NCBI GenBank assembly: GCA_020853135.1 | Contig: JADYZO010000043.1 | Span: 1-39,204, forward strand | Direction: 5' to 3' | DNA: 39,204 bases | Source of the DNA: Gammaproteobacteria bacterium | GTDB lineage: Bacteria; Pseudomonadota; Gammaproteobacteria; Steroidobacterales; GCA-2729495 | Shown here: positions 24,214 to 34,078 of the stretch, in pieces | Layout: the number at the start of each line of letters is the position of its first letter | Numbering within the stretch: the stretch's first letter is position 1 | Translations under genes and position numbers: made by a program | Notes under the pieces: generated by a model | Seen by the model: only the letters and a program-made list of their open reading frames with translations | What the model was told of the DNA's origin: nothing | Databases searched by the model: none

Positions 24214-24590
24214 CGACCATTCATACCCTGTTGTTGGTGCTGCAAGTGATCGTGGGCGTCATGATCATCGGGCTGGTGCTGGTGCAGCGCGGGAAGGGCG
24301 CCGAGGCCGGGGCCGCCTTTGGGGCAGGCGCCTCGGCGACCGTGTTCGGGGCCAAGGGATCGGCCAACTTCCTGTCCCGTTCCACCGCGGTGCTGGCAAC
24401 CATCTTTTTCGCGACCAGCCTCGGGCTGGCGTATCTCGGTGCGGAGCGGCCCGTGGCAAAGAGCGTAATCGGGCCGGCGCCGGATGCCGTGACGGTGGCC
24501 CCCGCGCCCGGTGCCGGGAACCCGCCGCAGGACAGCCAGCCGCTGCCCGGCGGCAATGCCCCGGCGCCGGACGGCGGGACGGCGCCCTGA
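24210..24590 (+). CDS. secG: Preprotein translocase subunit SecG
   Basis: The 126-residue inner-membrane protein has two transmembrane segments (LLLVLQVIVGVMIIGLVLVQ near residues 6-25 and STAVLATIFFATSLGLAYL near 57-75). The conserved loop RGKGAEAGAAFGAGASATVF lies between them. A Pro/Ala/Gly-rich tail follows, common in high-GC genomes. SecG assists SecYE in protein export. Coupled to tpiA by an ATGA overlap; tRNA-Leu begins 12 nt after its stop, probably on the same transcript. Confidence 0.95.
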   Translation: MTTIHTLLLVLQVIVGVMIIGLVLVQRGKGAEAGAAFGAGASATVFGAKGSANFLSRSTAVLATIFFATSLGLAYLGAERPVAKSVIGPAPDAVTVAPAPGAGNPPQDSQPLPGGNAPAPDGGTAP

Positions 24591-24601
24591 TCTGACAGAA
24601 T

Positions 24602-24686
24602 GCCGATGTGGTGGAATTGGTAGACACGCCGTCTTGAGGGGGCGGTGGCGCAAGCCGTGTGAGTTCGAGTCTCACCATCGGCACCA
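24602..24686 (+). tRNA. tRNA-Leu (anticodon GAG)
   Basis: The 85-nt class II tRNA has acceptor GCCGATG paired with CATCGGC, an anticodon stem CCGTC/GGCGG around the loop TTGAGGG (anticodon GAG), a long variable arm, a T arm GTGAG-TTCGAGT-CTCAC and encoded CCA. It lies directly after secG as in Pseudomonas and Xanthomonas. Confidence 0.97.
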
Positions 24687-24758
24687 TTCAGTCAGGGCAG
24701 AGGCCGGGTCCCGCATGGGTGCGGCGGGTTATTCGGCGATGAATGTGTGAGGTACAGC

Positions 24759-25115
24759 TTGCTGCAGAATTATCTGCCAGTTCTCGTTTTCCTGGGGATC
24801 GCCACTGCCATCGGCCTGATACTCCTCGGTCTCGGCTTCCTGTTCGGGCGCGGACAGAAGGATGCCGAGAAGCTCTCCGCGTACGAGTGCGGATTCGAGG
24901 CCTTCGAGGACACGCGTACGCGGTTCGACGTGCGCTACTACCTCGTGGCGATCCTGTTCATCGTGTTCGACCTCGAGATTGCCTTCCTGTTTCCCTGGGC
25001 CGTCTCGGTGGATGCGCTGGGACTCGCCGGCCTGGTGGCGATGGGCGTGTTCCTCGGCGTGCTGGTGGTCGGGTTCATCTACGAGTGGAAGAAGGGGGCG
25101 CTGGAGTGGGATTGA
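24759..25115 (+). CDS. nuoA: NADH-quinone oxidoreductase subunit A
   Basis: The 118-residue subunit has three transmembrane helices: [40 protein letters not shown] and [20 protein letters not shown]. The conserved loop is [20 protein letters not shown]. It is the first gene of the complex I operon, 72 nt after tRNA-Leu. I prefer the TTG start at 24759 ([13 protein letters not shown]), with GAGG (24749-24752) 6 nt upstream. A GTG at 24747 would add four residues. No clear promoter lies between tRNA-Leu and this gene. Confidence 0.93.
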   Translation: MLQNYLPVLVFLGIATAIGLILLGLGFLFGRGQKDAEKLSAYECGFEAFEDTRTRFDVRYYLVAILFIVFDLEIAFLFPWAVSVDALGLAGLVAMGVFLGVLVVGFIYEWKKGALEWD

Positions 25116-25609
25116 GCGAGAGTCCCCCGAAGCTGCTCCAGCAGCGCGGGTTCGTGGTGGCCAAGGTGGACGACCTGGTGAACTGGGCCCGGACCGGTTC
25201 GTTGTGGCCGATGACCTTCGGCCTGGCCTGCTGTGCCGTGGAGATGATGCACGCCGGGGCCGCCCGCTACGATCTCGACCGCTTTGGCGTCATCTTCCGC
25301 CCGAGCCCGCGGCAGTCCGACGTGATGATCGTTGCAGGGACGCTGACCAACAAGATGGCCCCCGCGCTGCGCAAGGTCTACGACCAGATGCCGGATCCGA
25401 AGTGGGTGATCTCCATGGGTTCCTGCGCCAACGGCGGCGGCTACTACCACTACTCCTATTCGGTCGTGCGCGGCTGTGACCGGATCGTTCCCGTCGATGT
25501 GTACGTGCCCGGCTGTCCGCCCACGGCGGAAGCCCTGCTCTACGGCATCCTGCAGCTGCAGAACAAGATCCGCCGCACCAGCACCTTCCTGCGCCAGGCC
25601 AGCCGATGA
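25106..25609 (+). CDS. nuoB: NADH-quinone oxidoreductase subunit B
   Basis: The 167-residue peripheral-arm subunit holds the terminal [4Fe-4S] cluster N2, which passes electrons to quinone. The Cys ligands are visible: adjacent cysteines in [11 protein letters not shown], one in [14 protein letters not shown] and one in [11 protein letters not shown]. The GTG at 25106 has a purine-rich AAGGGGG box upstream and overlaps the nuoA stop. A TTG at 25112 is the alternative. Confidence 0.95.
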   Translation: MGLSESPPKLLQQRGFVVAKVDDLVNWARTGSLWPMTFGLACCAVEMMHAGAARYDLDRFGVIFRPSPRQSDVMIVAGTLTNKMAPALRKVYDQMPDPKWVISMGSCANGGGYYHYSYSVVRGCDRIVPVDVYVPGCPPTAEALLYGILQLQNKIRRTSTFLRQASR

Positions 25610-26310
25610 CCCCGCGGACACAGGCACTGGCCGCGCGTATCGCAGCGAGGTTCGGCGGACAATTGCGCATCGTGCCCGCGCAGACCGGCGAGCTGACCTG
25701 CGAGGTCGACAAGGAGCGGCTTCTGGAGGTGGCGCAGGCACTGCGTGACGAGGAGGGGCTGCGCTTCGAGATGCTGATCGACCTCTGCGGCGTCGATTAC
25801 CTGGGCCATGGCCAGGCGGAGTGGAACACCTCGACGGCAACCAGCCGGGGGTTCAGCCGTGCGGCCATGCCGGAGGTGATCGTTACCGACCCGGAGGCGT
25901 CCTTCGATGCCCGGCGGTTTGCCGTGGTTTACCACCTGTTGTCGATCAGCGGCAACCAGCGGCTGCGGCTGCGCGTGTTCACCGGTGCCGGCAACCCGCC
26001 GGTCGTGCCCTCGGTCATCGAGATCTGGCGCGCGGCTGACTGGTACGAACGTGAGGCCTTCGATCTGTTCGGCATCCTGTTCGAGGGTCATCCGGACCTG
26101 CGCCGCCTGCTGACGGACTACGGCTTCATCGGGCATCCCTTCCGCAAGGACTTTCCCACCAGCGGCAACGTGGAAGTCCGCTACGACCCTGACCGGGGAC
26201 GCGTCGTCTACCAGCCGGTGAGCATCGAGCCGCGGGTCTTGGTGCCGCGCATCGCCCGCGACGACAATCGCTACGAGACCGATCTCAGGGACAAGCCCGC
26301 CAATGGCTGA
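25606..26310 (+). CDS. nuoC: NADH-quinone oxidoreductase subunit C
   Basis: The 234-residue 30-kDa subunit has the family signature [20 protein letters not shown], then [17 protein letters not shown]. It is separate from NuoD, unlike the fused NuoCD of E. coli. The segment [19 protein letters not shown] near residues 70-88 is a lineage-type insertion. It starts with an ATGA overlap with nuoB and overlaps nuoD by 8 nt. Confidence 0.95.
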   Translation: MTPRTQALAARIAARFGGQLRIVPAQTGELTCEVDKERLLEVAQALRDEEGLRFEMLIDLCGVDYLGHGQAEWNTSTATSRGFSRAAMPEVIVTDPEASFDARRFAVVYHLLSISGNQRLRLRVFTGAGNPPVVPSVIEIWRAADWYEREAFDLFGILFEGHPDLRRLLTDYGFIGHPFRKDFPTSGNVEVRYDPDRGRVVYQPVSIEPRVLVPRIARDDNRYETDLRDKPANG

Positions 26311-27556
26311 GTTCCAGCAGTTCACCCTCAACTTCGGCCCGCAGCACCCGGCAGCCCACGGTGTGCTGCGGCTGGTCCTGGAAATGGACGGCGAGGTGAT
26401 CCAGAAAGCCGACCCGCACATCGGCCTCCTGCACCGGGGCACCGAGAAGCTCGCCGAGTCCAAGCCGTACAGCCAGAGCATCGGCTACATGGACCGCCTC
26501 GACTACGTGTCCATGATGTGCAACGAGCACGGCTACGTCCTCGCCATCGAGAAGCTGCTGGGCGTGAAGCCTCCGCCGCGGGCCCAGTACATCCGCGTCA
26601 TGTTCGACGAGATCACGCGGATCCTGAACCACCTGCTGTGGCTCGGCTGCCACGGGCTGGACATCGGCGCCATGACGGTCTTCCTCTACTGCTTCCGCGA
26701 GCGTGAGGACCTGATGGACTGCTACGAGGCGGTGTCCGGCACGCGCATGCACGCAACCTACTACCGTCCGGGCGGCGTTTACCGTGACCTGCCGGATGTG
26801 ATGCCGAAGTACCAGGAATCGAAGTGGCGCTCAGGCGCCGGGCTCAGGCGGCTGAACGATAACCGCGGGGGCAGCCTGCTCGATTTCATCGAGGACTTCA
26901 CGGAACGCTTCCCGGCCTGCATCGATGACTATGAAACGCTGCTGACCGACAACCGCATCTGGAAGCAGCGTACCGTGAACATCGGCGTAGTGACCCCGGA
27001 GCGGGCCATGCAACTGGGCTTCACCGGGCCCATGCTGCGCGGCTCGGGCATCGCCTGGGACCTGCGCAAGAAGCAGCCCTACGAGGTCTATGCGGATCTC
27101 GACTTCGACATCCCGGTGGGCGTCAACGGCGACTGCTACGACCGTTACCTCGTGCGGATGGAGGAGTTGCGCCAGTCCAACCGCATCATCCGCCAGTGCG
27201 TGAACTGGCTGCGCGCCAACCCGGGCCCCGTGACGGTGGACGACCACAAGCTGGTGCCGCCTTCCCGTGAACAGATGAAGGGTGACATGGAGTCGCTGAT
27301 CCACCACTTCAAGCTGTTCACGGAGGGTTACACGGTCCCGGCCGGCGAGGCCTATGCGGCCGTCGAGCACCCCAAGGGGGAGTTCGGCGTTTACCTGGTT
27401 GCCGACGGTACCAACAAGCCCTTCAGGGTGAAGGTCCGGGCGCCGGGCTTTCCGCACCTCGCGGCCATGGACGAGATGGTGCGCGGCCACATGCTTCCCG
27501 ATGTCGTGGCCGTCATCGGCACCCAGGACATCGTTTTCGGCGAAATCGACCGGTAG
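26303..27556 (+). CDS. nuoD: NADH-quinone oxidoreductase subunit D
   Basis: The 417-residue 49-kDa subunit is related to [NiFe]-hydrogenase large subunits without the metal site and forms the quinone pocket with NuoB. Signatures are [20 protein letters not shown], the quinone-site His in [31 protein letters not shown]-like SNRIIRQ and the C-terminal [18 protein letters not shown]. It overlaps nuoC by 8 nt. Confidence 0.97.
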   Translation: MAEFQQFTLNFGPQHPAAHGVLRLVLEMDGEVIQKADPHIGLLHRGTEKLAESKPYSQSIGYMDRLDYVSMMCNEHGYVLAIEKLLGVKPPPRAQYIRVMFDEITRILNHLLWLGCHGLDIGAMTVFLYCFREREDLMDCYEAVSGTRMHATYYRPGGVYRDLPDVMPKYQESKWRSGAGLRRLNDNRGGSLLDFIEDFTERFPACIDDYETLLTDNRIWKQRTVNIGVVTPERAMQLGFTGPMLRGSGIAWDLRKKQPYEVYADLDFDIPVGVNGDCYDRYLVRMEELRQSNRIIRQCVNWLRANPGPVTVDDHKLVPPSREQMKGDMESLIHHFKLFTEGYTVPAGEAYAAVEHPKGEFGVYLVADGTNKPFRVKVRAPGFPHLAAMDEMVRGHMLPDVVAVIGTQDIVFGEIDR

Positions 27557-27563
27557 GAGCGCC

Positions 27564-28064
27564 ATGCAGGCCAGTGACAGGATCGCGCTGCTTTCCGCCC
27601 ACGTGCGCGAGGAAATCGACCACTGGGTCAGCAAGTTCCCCGCCGGACGCCAGCGTTCGGCGGTCATCGGTGCCCTGCATGCCGTGCAGCACGAGAACGG
27701 CGGCCACCTGACCAGCGAACTGATGGAGGCGGTGGCGGCCTATCTCGACATTCCGTCGATCCAGGTCTTCGAGGTGGCCTCGTTCTATTCCATGTTCGAG
27801 ACCAGACCCGTCGGCCGGCACAGCGTCTCGGTGTGCACGAACATCTCGTGCATGCTCTGTGGTGGCGAGCAGCTTCTGGCCCATGTCGAGAAGCGCCTGG
27901 GGATCCGCATCGGGGAGAGCACGCCGGACGGCAGGATATTCCTCAAGAAGGAGGAGGAGTGCCTGGCCGCGTGCACGGGTGCGCCGATGATCATGGTGGA
28001 CCACAGGTACTACGAGAACGTCACCCCCGCGCGGGCTGACGAGATACTGGACGCACTGGAATGA
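27564..28064 (+). CDS. nuoE: NADH-quinone oxidoreductase subunit E
   Basis: The 166-residue 24-kDa thioredoxin-fold subunit binds the [2Fe-2S] cluster N1a through C-x4-C in VCTNISCMLCGG and C-x3-C in EECLAACTGAP. The ATG at 27564 has TAGGAG 5 nt upstream. Its stop overlaps the nuoF start (ATGA). Confidence 0.96.
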   Translation: MQASDRIALLSAHVREEIDHWVSKFPAGRQRSAVIGALHAVQHENGGHLTSELMEAVAAYLDIPSIQVFEVASFYSMFETRPVGRHSVSVCTNISCMLCGGEQLLAHVEKRLGIRIGESTPDGRIFLKKEEECLAACTGAPMIMVDHRYYENVTPARADEILDALE

Positions 28065-29371
28065 CCAGGGTCCACTCGCAGCAGAACCTCATGTGCCTGG
28101 AGACCCTGGGCCATGAACGGCCCTGGAGCCTGGAGACCTACCGGAGCATCGGCGGCTATCGGGTCTGGGAGGACATCCTCGCCGGCAGGATGACGCGTGA
28201 CCAGGTGATCGACACGGTCAAGGCCTCCGGGCTGCGCGGGCGCGGCGGTGCGGGTTTTCCCACAGGCGTGAAGTGGAGCTTCATGCCAAGGGACAAGGCC
28301 ATGCAGAAGTACGTGGTCTGCAACTCCGACGAGAGCGAACCGGCGACCTGCCACGACCGCGATATCCTGCGCTTCAACCCGCATGCGGTGGTCGAGGGCA
28401 TGGCCATCGGTGGTTTTGCGATGAATGCCACCGTGGGCTACAACTACATCCGCGGTGAGTTCCTCGACGAGCCGATCCCGCGCTTCGAGGCGGCCCTGAA
28501 GGAGGCCTATGCGGCCGGGCTGCTCGGCAGGAACATCCGCGGTTCGGGCATCGACTTCGACCTGCACATCTTCATCGGTGCGGGCGCCTATATCTGCGGC
28601 GAGGAGACCGCACTGCTCGAGTCCATCGAGGGCAAGCAGGGGCGTCCACGCTTCAAGCCGCCGTTCCCGGCCAACAAGGGCCTGTTCGGCATGCCCACCA
28701 CGATCAACAACACGCAGAGCTTCGCCTCGGTGCCGAAGATCCTGCGTGAGGGGCCCCAGTGGTTCTCGGCGCTCGGGCCGAAGGACTCCGGCGGCACCAT
28801 GATCTTCTCCGTGTCCGGGCATGTGAACCGGCCGGGCAATTTCGAGCTGCCGCTGGGCATCCCGTTCCGGGAACTGCTGGAACTCGCCGGGGGCGTGCGT
28901 GACGGCCGGGCGCTCAAGGCGGTGATCCCCGGCGGCGTGTCGGTGCCGGTGCTGCCCGGCGCCGTGATGATGGGGTGCACCATGGACTACAACTCCGTGA
29001 AGGCGGCCGGCTCGGCGCTCGGCACCGGGGCCGTGGTCGTCATGGACGAGACCACCTGCATGGTATCCCTGCTGCGCCGGATCAGCCGGTTCTACCATGC
29101 GGAATCCTGCGGCCAGTGCACGCCCTGCCGCGAGGGGACCGGCTGGCTGCACCGGATGCTGTCGCGGATCATCGCCGGCGGCGGCAAGCCCGAGGACCTC
29201 AAGCTGCTGGTGGATGTCGCCAACCACATCGAGGGCCACACCATCTGTGCCTTCGGCGATGCCGCGGCCTGGCCCGTGCAGAGCTTCATCCGCCACTTCC
29301 GCCACGAGTTCGAGTACATGATCGCCAATGGCGGGCGGTCCATCGTGGAGGCGCAATCCGAGGCCGCCTGA
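28061..29371 (+). CDS. nuoF: NADH-quinone oxidoreductase subunit F
   Basis: The 436-residue NADH-binding subunit carries FMN and cluster N3. Signatures: GLRGRGGAGFPTGVKWSFMP (NADH/FMN loop), NSDESEPATCHDRDI, GAGAYICGEETALLESIEG (FMN), and the [4Fe-4S] ligands in ESCGQCTPCREGTGW plus the Cys of HTICAFGDAA. It accepts the hydride from NADH and passes electrons to NuoG. It is coupled to nuoE by a 4-nt overlap. Confidence 0.97.
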   Translation: MTRVHSQQNLMCLETLGHERPWSLETYRSIGGYRVWEDILAGRMTRDQVIDTVKASGLRGRGGAGFPTGVKWSFMPRDKAMQKYVVCNSDESEPATCHDRDILRFNPHAVVEGMAIGGFAMNATVGYNYIRGEFLDEPIPRFEAALKEAYAAGLLGRNIRGSGIDFDLHIFIGAGAYICGEETALLESIEGKQGRPRFKPPFPANKGLFGMPTTINNTQSFASVPKILREGPQWFSALGPKDSGGTMIFSVSGHVNRPGNFELPLGIPFRELLELAGGVRDGRALKAVIPGGVSVPVLPGAVMMGCTMDYNSVKAAGSALGTGAVVVMDETTCMVSLLRRISRFYHAESCGQCTPCREGTGWLHRMLSRIIAGGGKPEDLKLLVDVANHIEGHTICAFGDAAAWPVQSFIRHFRHEFEYMIANGGRSIVEAQSEAA

Positions 29372-29392
29372 GGGCCCGGACAGGACAGTTTC

Positions 29393-31582
29393 ATGAGCCA
29401 GGACAAGTGCACCATCCAGGTCAACGGGGTCGAGGTCGAGGCGCGCCCCGGCCAGATGCTGATAGAGGTGACCGATGCAGAGGGCGCCTATGTGCCGCGC
29501 TTCTGCTATCACCCGAAGCTCTCGGTGGCCGCCAATTGCCGCATGTGCCTGGTCGAGGTGGAGAACGCGCCCAAGCCGATGCCCGCCTGCGCCACGCCCG
29601 TGGCGCCCGGCATGAAGGTGCACACGAAGTCACGCAAGGCCATCGATGCGCAGCGGGCGGTGATGGAATTCCTGCTGATCAACCACCCGCTCGACTGCCC
29701 CATCTGCGACCAGGGGGGTGAATGCGAGCTGCAGGATCTCGCGATGGGCTTCGGCCGTGGCGTGGGGCGTTTCAGCGAAGCCAAGCGGGTGGTGCGCGAC
29801 ACGAGCATCGGCCCGCTGGTCTCCACGGACATGACCCGCTGCATCCACTGCACGCGGTGCGTGCGCTTCACGCAGGAAGTCGGCGGGCTCCAGGAACTCG
29901 GCACCATGGGTCGCGGCGACCGCGTCGTGATCTCGACCTACATCGAACAGGGCGTCAACCACGAGCTCTCCGGCAACATCATCGATCTCTGTCCCGTGGG
30001 CGCGCTGAACAGCAAGCCGTTCCGGTTTTCGGCCCGTGCCTGGGAGATGGAGCAGCGCCCCCTGATCGCCGGGCATGACTGCCTCGGCTCGCACATCTTC
30101 GCCCACCTCATGGGGGGCAAGGTCAAGCGCGTGGTCCCCGCAGCCTGCGAGGAGATCAACGAGACCTGGGCCTCCGACCGCGACCGCTTCAGCTACGAGG
30201 GACTGGACGCGCCCGACCGGCTGGCGGAGCCGCTCCTGCGCGAGAACGGCCACTGGCGTGCGGCCTCATGGGACGAGGCGCTGGATGCCGCGGCGGCGGG
30301 ACTGCGACGGGCCGGCGGCGACCTGGCCGCGCTGCTGTCGCCCAGTGCCACCGTCGAGGAGGGATACCTGCTCCAGCGGCTGCTGGCCCAAATGGGCTCG
30401 GCCAGCATCGACCACCGCCTGCGTCGGCGCGACTTCCGCAGCCAGGACACGGAAATCGAGGTGCCGTGGCTCGGCATGCCAGTGGCCGACGTGGAGCGTC
30501 TCGACCAGGTGCTGGTGGTTGGCGCCAACCTCCGCAAGGAGGTGCCGCTGCTCGCCCATCGCCTGCGCAAGGCGGCGGTGCGGGGTGCCGGAGTGGCCTT
30601 CCTCAATCCGGCACGCTATCCCATGCACTTTCCGGTGGCGGATGCCCTGCAGGGCACGCCGGCGGACTTCTGGCTGCACCTGGCCACGCTGGTGCGCGCA
30701 GCCGCGCAGGGCGGGGAGACACCGCCAGGCATGGCGGAACTGCTCGGGAAGGCGCCGGCGCCCGAAGAGCGGCATCGCCAGGCCGTGGCCCGCCTGCGCG
30801 AGGGCGGCCGCTCGGCCATCCTCCTCGGGAATATCGCACTTCGCCACCCGCGGTTTGCGGATATCGACGTACTGGCTGCCGCACTGGCCAGGCTTACCGG
30901 CTCGACGCTCGGGTACATCACGGAAGGCGCCAATGCCGCCGGGCTGGCGCTTGCCGGAGCGCTCCCGCACCGGGAGGCGGGCGGTCGCGCGCGCGCCAGG
31001 GCCGGCGCCAACGCCGCGGAGATCATTGCCCGGCCGCCAGCCGGGCTGATCCTGTTCGGTATCGAGCCGGGGCTGGATTGCCCCGGCGGCGCAGGCTGGC
31101 AGCGCGCGCCTGCCGGCGGCCGGTTCGTCGTGGCCTTCTCCGCTTTCCGCGGGGAGTCGTTGCCGGCATTGGCGGATGTGATCCTGCCCATCGGCACCTT
31201 CTTCGAGACCGACGGGACCTTCGTGAACGGCGCAGGCCAGTGGCAGTCCTTCAGCGCGGCCGCCCGCCTCCCCGGGGAGGCGCGTCCCGGCTGGAAGGTG
31301 CTGCGCGTGCTGGCCGAGCGTCTCGGCGTGCCGCAGCCCGGCCAGGCGACGGCGGCTGCGATTGCCGCCGAGGTCCGCAAGCTGGCCGGGGAGGTGATGC
31401 CAGACGCACTGGCGCGCCAGCGCCCAGCCTCCGCCATCGCTGCTGCCGGCGAGGTGTCGCTGCAGGAACTCGACCTGCCGATGTACCAGGTCGATGCGCT
31501 GCTGCGCCGCGCCCATGCGCTGCAACTGACCGCGGACGGCCTGGCCGGCTCCATGCCAGAAGGGGAGCGCCTGACGGCCTGA
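29393..31582 (+). CDS. nuoG: NADH-quinone oxidoreductase subunit G
   Basis: The 729-residue 75-kDa subunit has an N-terminal [2Fe-2S] ferredoxin domain ([20 protein letters not shown]), a His/Cys N5 cluster ([20 protein letters not shown]) and a second [4Fe-4S] motif ([10 protein letters not shown] with LCPVGAL). The molybdopterin-oxidoreductase-like C-terminal part has no cofactor function. Downstream of CPVGAL I see only [17 protein letters not shown], without the CxxCxxxC ligands of the extra N7 cluster found in E. coli. The C-terminal half is Ala/Arg-rich and divergent, which is usual. Confidence 0.96.
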   Translation: MSQDKCTIQVNGVEVEARPGQMLIEVTDAEGAYVPRFCYHPKLSVAANCRMCLVEVENAPKPMPACATPVAPGMKVHTKSRKAIDAQRAVMEFLLINHPLDCPICDQGGECELQDLAMGFGRGVGRFSEAKRVVRDTSIGPLVSTDMTRCIHCTRCVRFTQEVGGLQELGTMGRGDRVVISTYIEQGVNHELSGNIIDLCPVGALNSKPFRFSARAWEMEQRPLIAGHDCLGSHIFAHLMGGKVKRVVPAACEEINETWASDRDRFSYEGLDAPDRLAEPLLRENGHWRAASWDEALDAAAAGLRRAGGDLAALLSPSATVEEGYLLQRLLAQMGSASIDHRLRRRDFRSQDTEIEVPWLGMPVADVERLDQVLVVGANLRKEVPLLAHRLRKAAVRGAGVAFLNPARYPMHFPVADALQGTPADFWLHLATLVRAAAQGGETPPGMAELLGKAPAPEERHRQAVARLREGGRSAILLGNIALRHPRFADIDVLAAALARLTGSTLGYITEGANAAGLALAGALPHREAGGRARARAGANAAEIIARPPAGLILFGIEPGLDCPGGAGWQRAPAGGRFVVAFSAFRGESLPALADVILPIGTFFETDGTFVNGAGQWQSFSAAARLPGEARPGWKVLRVLAERLGVPQPGQATAAAIAAEVRKLAGEVMPDALARQRPASAIAAAGEVSLQELDLPMYQVDALLRRAHALQLTADGLAGSMPEGERLTA

Positions 31583-31586
31583 TCAC

Positions 31587-32666
31587 ATGATTGCCTGGCT
31601 GAACAATTTCCTTGGCTTCCTGCCCGATCCGCTGCGCATCCTCGCCGTGATCGTGGCGCAGATCCTGCCGCTGGTCATCGTCCTGATCCTGTGCGTGGCC
31701 TTCCTCACCTACATCGAGCGCAAGGTGATCGGCTACATGCAGAACCGCATCGGGCCGAACCGGGTTGGCCCGCGTGGCTGGTTCCAGCCGTTTGCCGACG
31801 TCATCAAGCTGCTCGTCAAGGAAGTGGTGGTGCCCTCGCGGGCCAATCGATTCCTGTTCCTGGTGGCGCCCCTGCTGTCGATCGTGCCCGCGCTGGCCAC
31901 CTGGGCGGTGATGCCGCTGTTCCCGGGCTATGCCATTGCCGACATCGACGCCGGGCTGCTCTACATCCTGGCGCTGACCTCGCTGTCGATCTACGGGGTC
32001 ATCCTTGCCGGCTGGGCATCGAACTCCAAGTACGCCTTCCTGGGTGCCATGCGTTCGGCGGCCCAGATGGTCGCCTACGAGATCGCCATGGGCTTTGCCC
32101 TTGTCGGGGTGCTCATGGCGGGCGGCAGCCTCAACCTCGGCGTCATCACCGAGGCGCAATCGGGCGGGTTTCTCAGCTGGTTCTGGCTGCCGCTCTTCCC
32201 GCTGTTCCTGGTGTACTTCATCTCGGGTGTCGCCGAGACCAACCGGGCGCCATTCGACGTCGCGGAAGGCGAGTCGGAGATCGTCGCCGGCTTCCACGTG
32301 GAATACTCCGGGGTGGCCTTTGCCATCTTCTTCCTGGCCGAGTACGCCAACATGATCCTGATTGCGGGGCTCACCGCCGTCATGTTCTTCGGCGGCTGGC
32401 ATTCCTTCCTGGCGGGTTCGTGGTTCATGTTCCTCGATGGCACGCCGCTCTGGTTCCTGCGCCAGCCATCGCTGCTGTGGCTGTGCGCCAAGATCGCCTT
32501 CTTCCTCTTCTGTTTCCTGTGGCTGCGGGCGACCTTTCCGCGCTACCGGTATGACCAGATCATGAGACTGGGCTGGAAGGTGTTCATTCCGGTGACCCTC
32601 GTATGGATCATGGTGGAGGGCGTGATGATCGTGGCCCAGGTCGGCCCGTGGAGCAGTGGAGGGTGA
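31587..32666 (+). CDS. nuoH: NADH-quinone oxidoreductase subunit H
   Basis: The 359-residue membrane subunit has about eight transmembrane helices and links the peripheral arm to the proton-pumping arm, lining the quinone channel. The signature loop is [20 protein letters not shown], followed by [40 protein letters not shown] is the second conserved stretch. It starts 4 nt after the nuoG stop. Confidence 0.97.
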   Translation: MIAWLNNFLGFLPDPLRILAVIVAQILPLVIVLILCVAFLTYIERKVIGYMQNRIGPNRVGPRGWFQPFADVIKLLVKEVVVPSRANRFLFLVAPLLSIVPALATWAVMPLFPGYAIADIDAGLLYILALTSLSIYGVILAGWASNSKYAFLGAMRSAAQMVAYEIAMGFALVGVLMAGGSLNLGVITEAQSGGFLSWFWLPLFPLFLVYFISGVAETNRAPFDVAEGESEIVAGFHVEYSGVAFAIFFLAEYANMILIAGLTAVMFFGGWHSFLAGSWFMFLDGTPLWFLRQPSLLWLCAKIAFFLFCFLWLRATFPRYRYDQIMRLGWKVFIPVTLVWIMVEGVMIVAQVGPWSSGG

Positions 32667-32671
32667 GTTCG

Positions 32672-33151
32672 ATGATTTCCGCCATCAAGACCCTGTCGCT
32701 CTGGGATCTCCTCCTGGGCCTGCGCGTGACCCTGCGCAACCTGTTCGTGAAGAAGGTGACCATCCAGTATCCCGAGGAAAGGACGCCCCAGTCGCCGCGC
32801 TTCCGTGGGCTGCATGCGCTGCGGCGCTATCCGAACGGGGAGGAGCGCTGCATCGCCTGCAAGCTCTGCCAGACCGTATGTCCGGCGGCCGCCATCACCA
32901 TCGAGTCCGACGTGGCCGAGGATGGCACGCGCCGCACGACGCGGTATGACATCGACCTCTTCAAGTGCATCTACTGCGGCTTCTGCGAGGAGGCCTGTCC
33001 GGTGGACGCCGTCGTCCTGACGCGGCTCTACGAGTACCACATGGAACAACCCGGCCAGAACATCATGACCAAGGACAAGCTCCTGGGGATAGGGGACAAG
33101 TACGAGGGCATGATTGCGGCCGACCGGTCGGCGGATGCCCCGTACCGGTAG
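32672..33151 (+). CDS. nuoI: NADH-quinone oxidoreductase subunit I
   Basis: The 159-residue subunit carries clusters N6a and N6b through two ferredoxin motifs, [12 protein letters not shown] and [12 protein letters not shown]. An N-terminal amphipathic helix lies against the membrane. The ATG at 32672 has TGGAGGG (32657-32663) 8 nt upstream, overlapping the nuoH stop. Confidence 0.97.
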   Translation: MISAIKTLSLWDLLLGLRVTLRNLFVKKVTIQYPEERTPQSPRFRGLHALRRYPNGEERCIACKLCQTVCPAAAITIESDVAEDGTRRTTRYDIDLFKCIYCGFCEEACPVDAVVLTRLYEYHMEQPGQNIMTKDKLLGIGDKYEGMIAADRSADAPYR

Positions 33152-33171
33152 GCACGGTGGAAGGCGATCCT

Positions 33172-33774
33172 GTGATTACCCTGCTCATTTTCGGTGTCCT
33201 GGCCCTCGTGCTGGTCAGTGCGGCGCTTGGCGTCATCGTCTCGCGCAACCCGGTCTACGCCGCGATGTGGCTCGTGCTGTCGTTCGTGACCAGTGCCGTG
33301 CTGTGGCTGCTGATCGAGGCCGAGTTCCTCGCCATCGTGCTGGTCCTGGTGTACGTCGGCGCCGTCATGGTCCTGTTCCTGTTCGTCGTCATGATGCTCG
33401 ATGTCGATGTGGCAGCCACCCGCGAGGGCTTCACCCGGTATGCCCCTGCCGGCACCGTGGTGGCTGCAGTCATCGTCGCCGAGTTGCTCAGCGTGCTCTG
33501 GCTGCGGGGGTCCGGGCTGCCGATCGCACAGCCCCTCGCCAGTCAGCCCGCCGGGCACAGCAACACCCGCGAAATCGGCCTGGCGCTCTACGGCAGCCAC
33601 GTGTTCGAGTTCGAACTGGCGGCTTTCCTCCTGCTCCTGGCAATCGTGGCCGCCATCATGCTGACCCACCGCCAGCGGCCCGGGTTGAAGGTCCAGGATA
33701 TCGCGGCACAGGTCAGGGTCAGGCGCGAGGACCGGGTGCGAATCGTCAAGATGGATGCGGAGCGCGATCCATGA
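33172..33774 (+). CDS. nuoJ: NADH-quinone oxidoreductase subunit J
   Basis: The 200-residue subunit has five transmembrane helices, including the conserved [20 protein letters not shown] with a pi-bulge region. The charged C-terminal tail ([20 protein letters not shown]) is cytoplasmic. The start is GTG at 33172 with GGAAGG about 7 nt upstream. Its stop overlaps the nuoK start by 4 nt. Confidence 0.95.
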   Translation: MITLLIFGVLALVLVSAALGVIVSRNPVYAAMWLVLSFVTSAVLWLLIEAEFLAIVLVLVYVGAVMVLFLFVVMMLDVDVAATREGFTRYAPAGTVVAAVIVAELLSVLWLRGSGLPIAQPLASQPAGHSNTREIGLALYGSHVFEFELAAFLLLLAIVAAIMLTHRQRPGLKVQDIAAQVRVRREDRVRIVKMDAERDP

Positions 33775-34076
33775 TCACGCTGACCCACTACATGACCCTG
33801 TCTGCGCTGCTGTTCGCCATCAGTGTCGCCGGGATATTCATCAACCGGAAGAACGTCATTCTCCTGCTGATGTGCATCGAGCTGCTGCTGCTGGCGGTCA
33901 ACTTCAACTTCATTGCGCTGTCGCGCTTCATGGGCGATGCGACCGGGCAGGTGTTCGTGTTCTTCATCCTGACGGTGGCTGCGGCCGAATCCGCCATTGG
34001 GCTTGCCATCATGGTGGTGCTGTTCCGCACGCGGCGGAGCATCAATGTCCAGGAACTGGACGTCCTGAAGGGATGA
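33771..34076 (+). CDS. nuoK: NADH-quinone oxidoreductase subunit K
   Basis: The 101-residue antiporter-like (MrpC-type) subunit has three transmembrane helices. It carries the two conserved membrane glutamates, in [17 protein letters not shown] and in [14 protein letters not shown]. Overlaps nuoJ (ATGA) and nuoL. Confidence 0.97.
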   Translation: MITLTHYMTLSALLFAISVAGIFINRKNVILLLMCIELLLLAVNFNFIALSRFMGDATGQVFVFFILTVAAAESAIGLAIMVVLFRTRRSINVQELDVLKG

Positions 34077-34078
34077 GC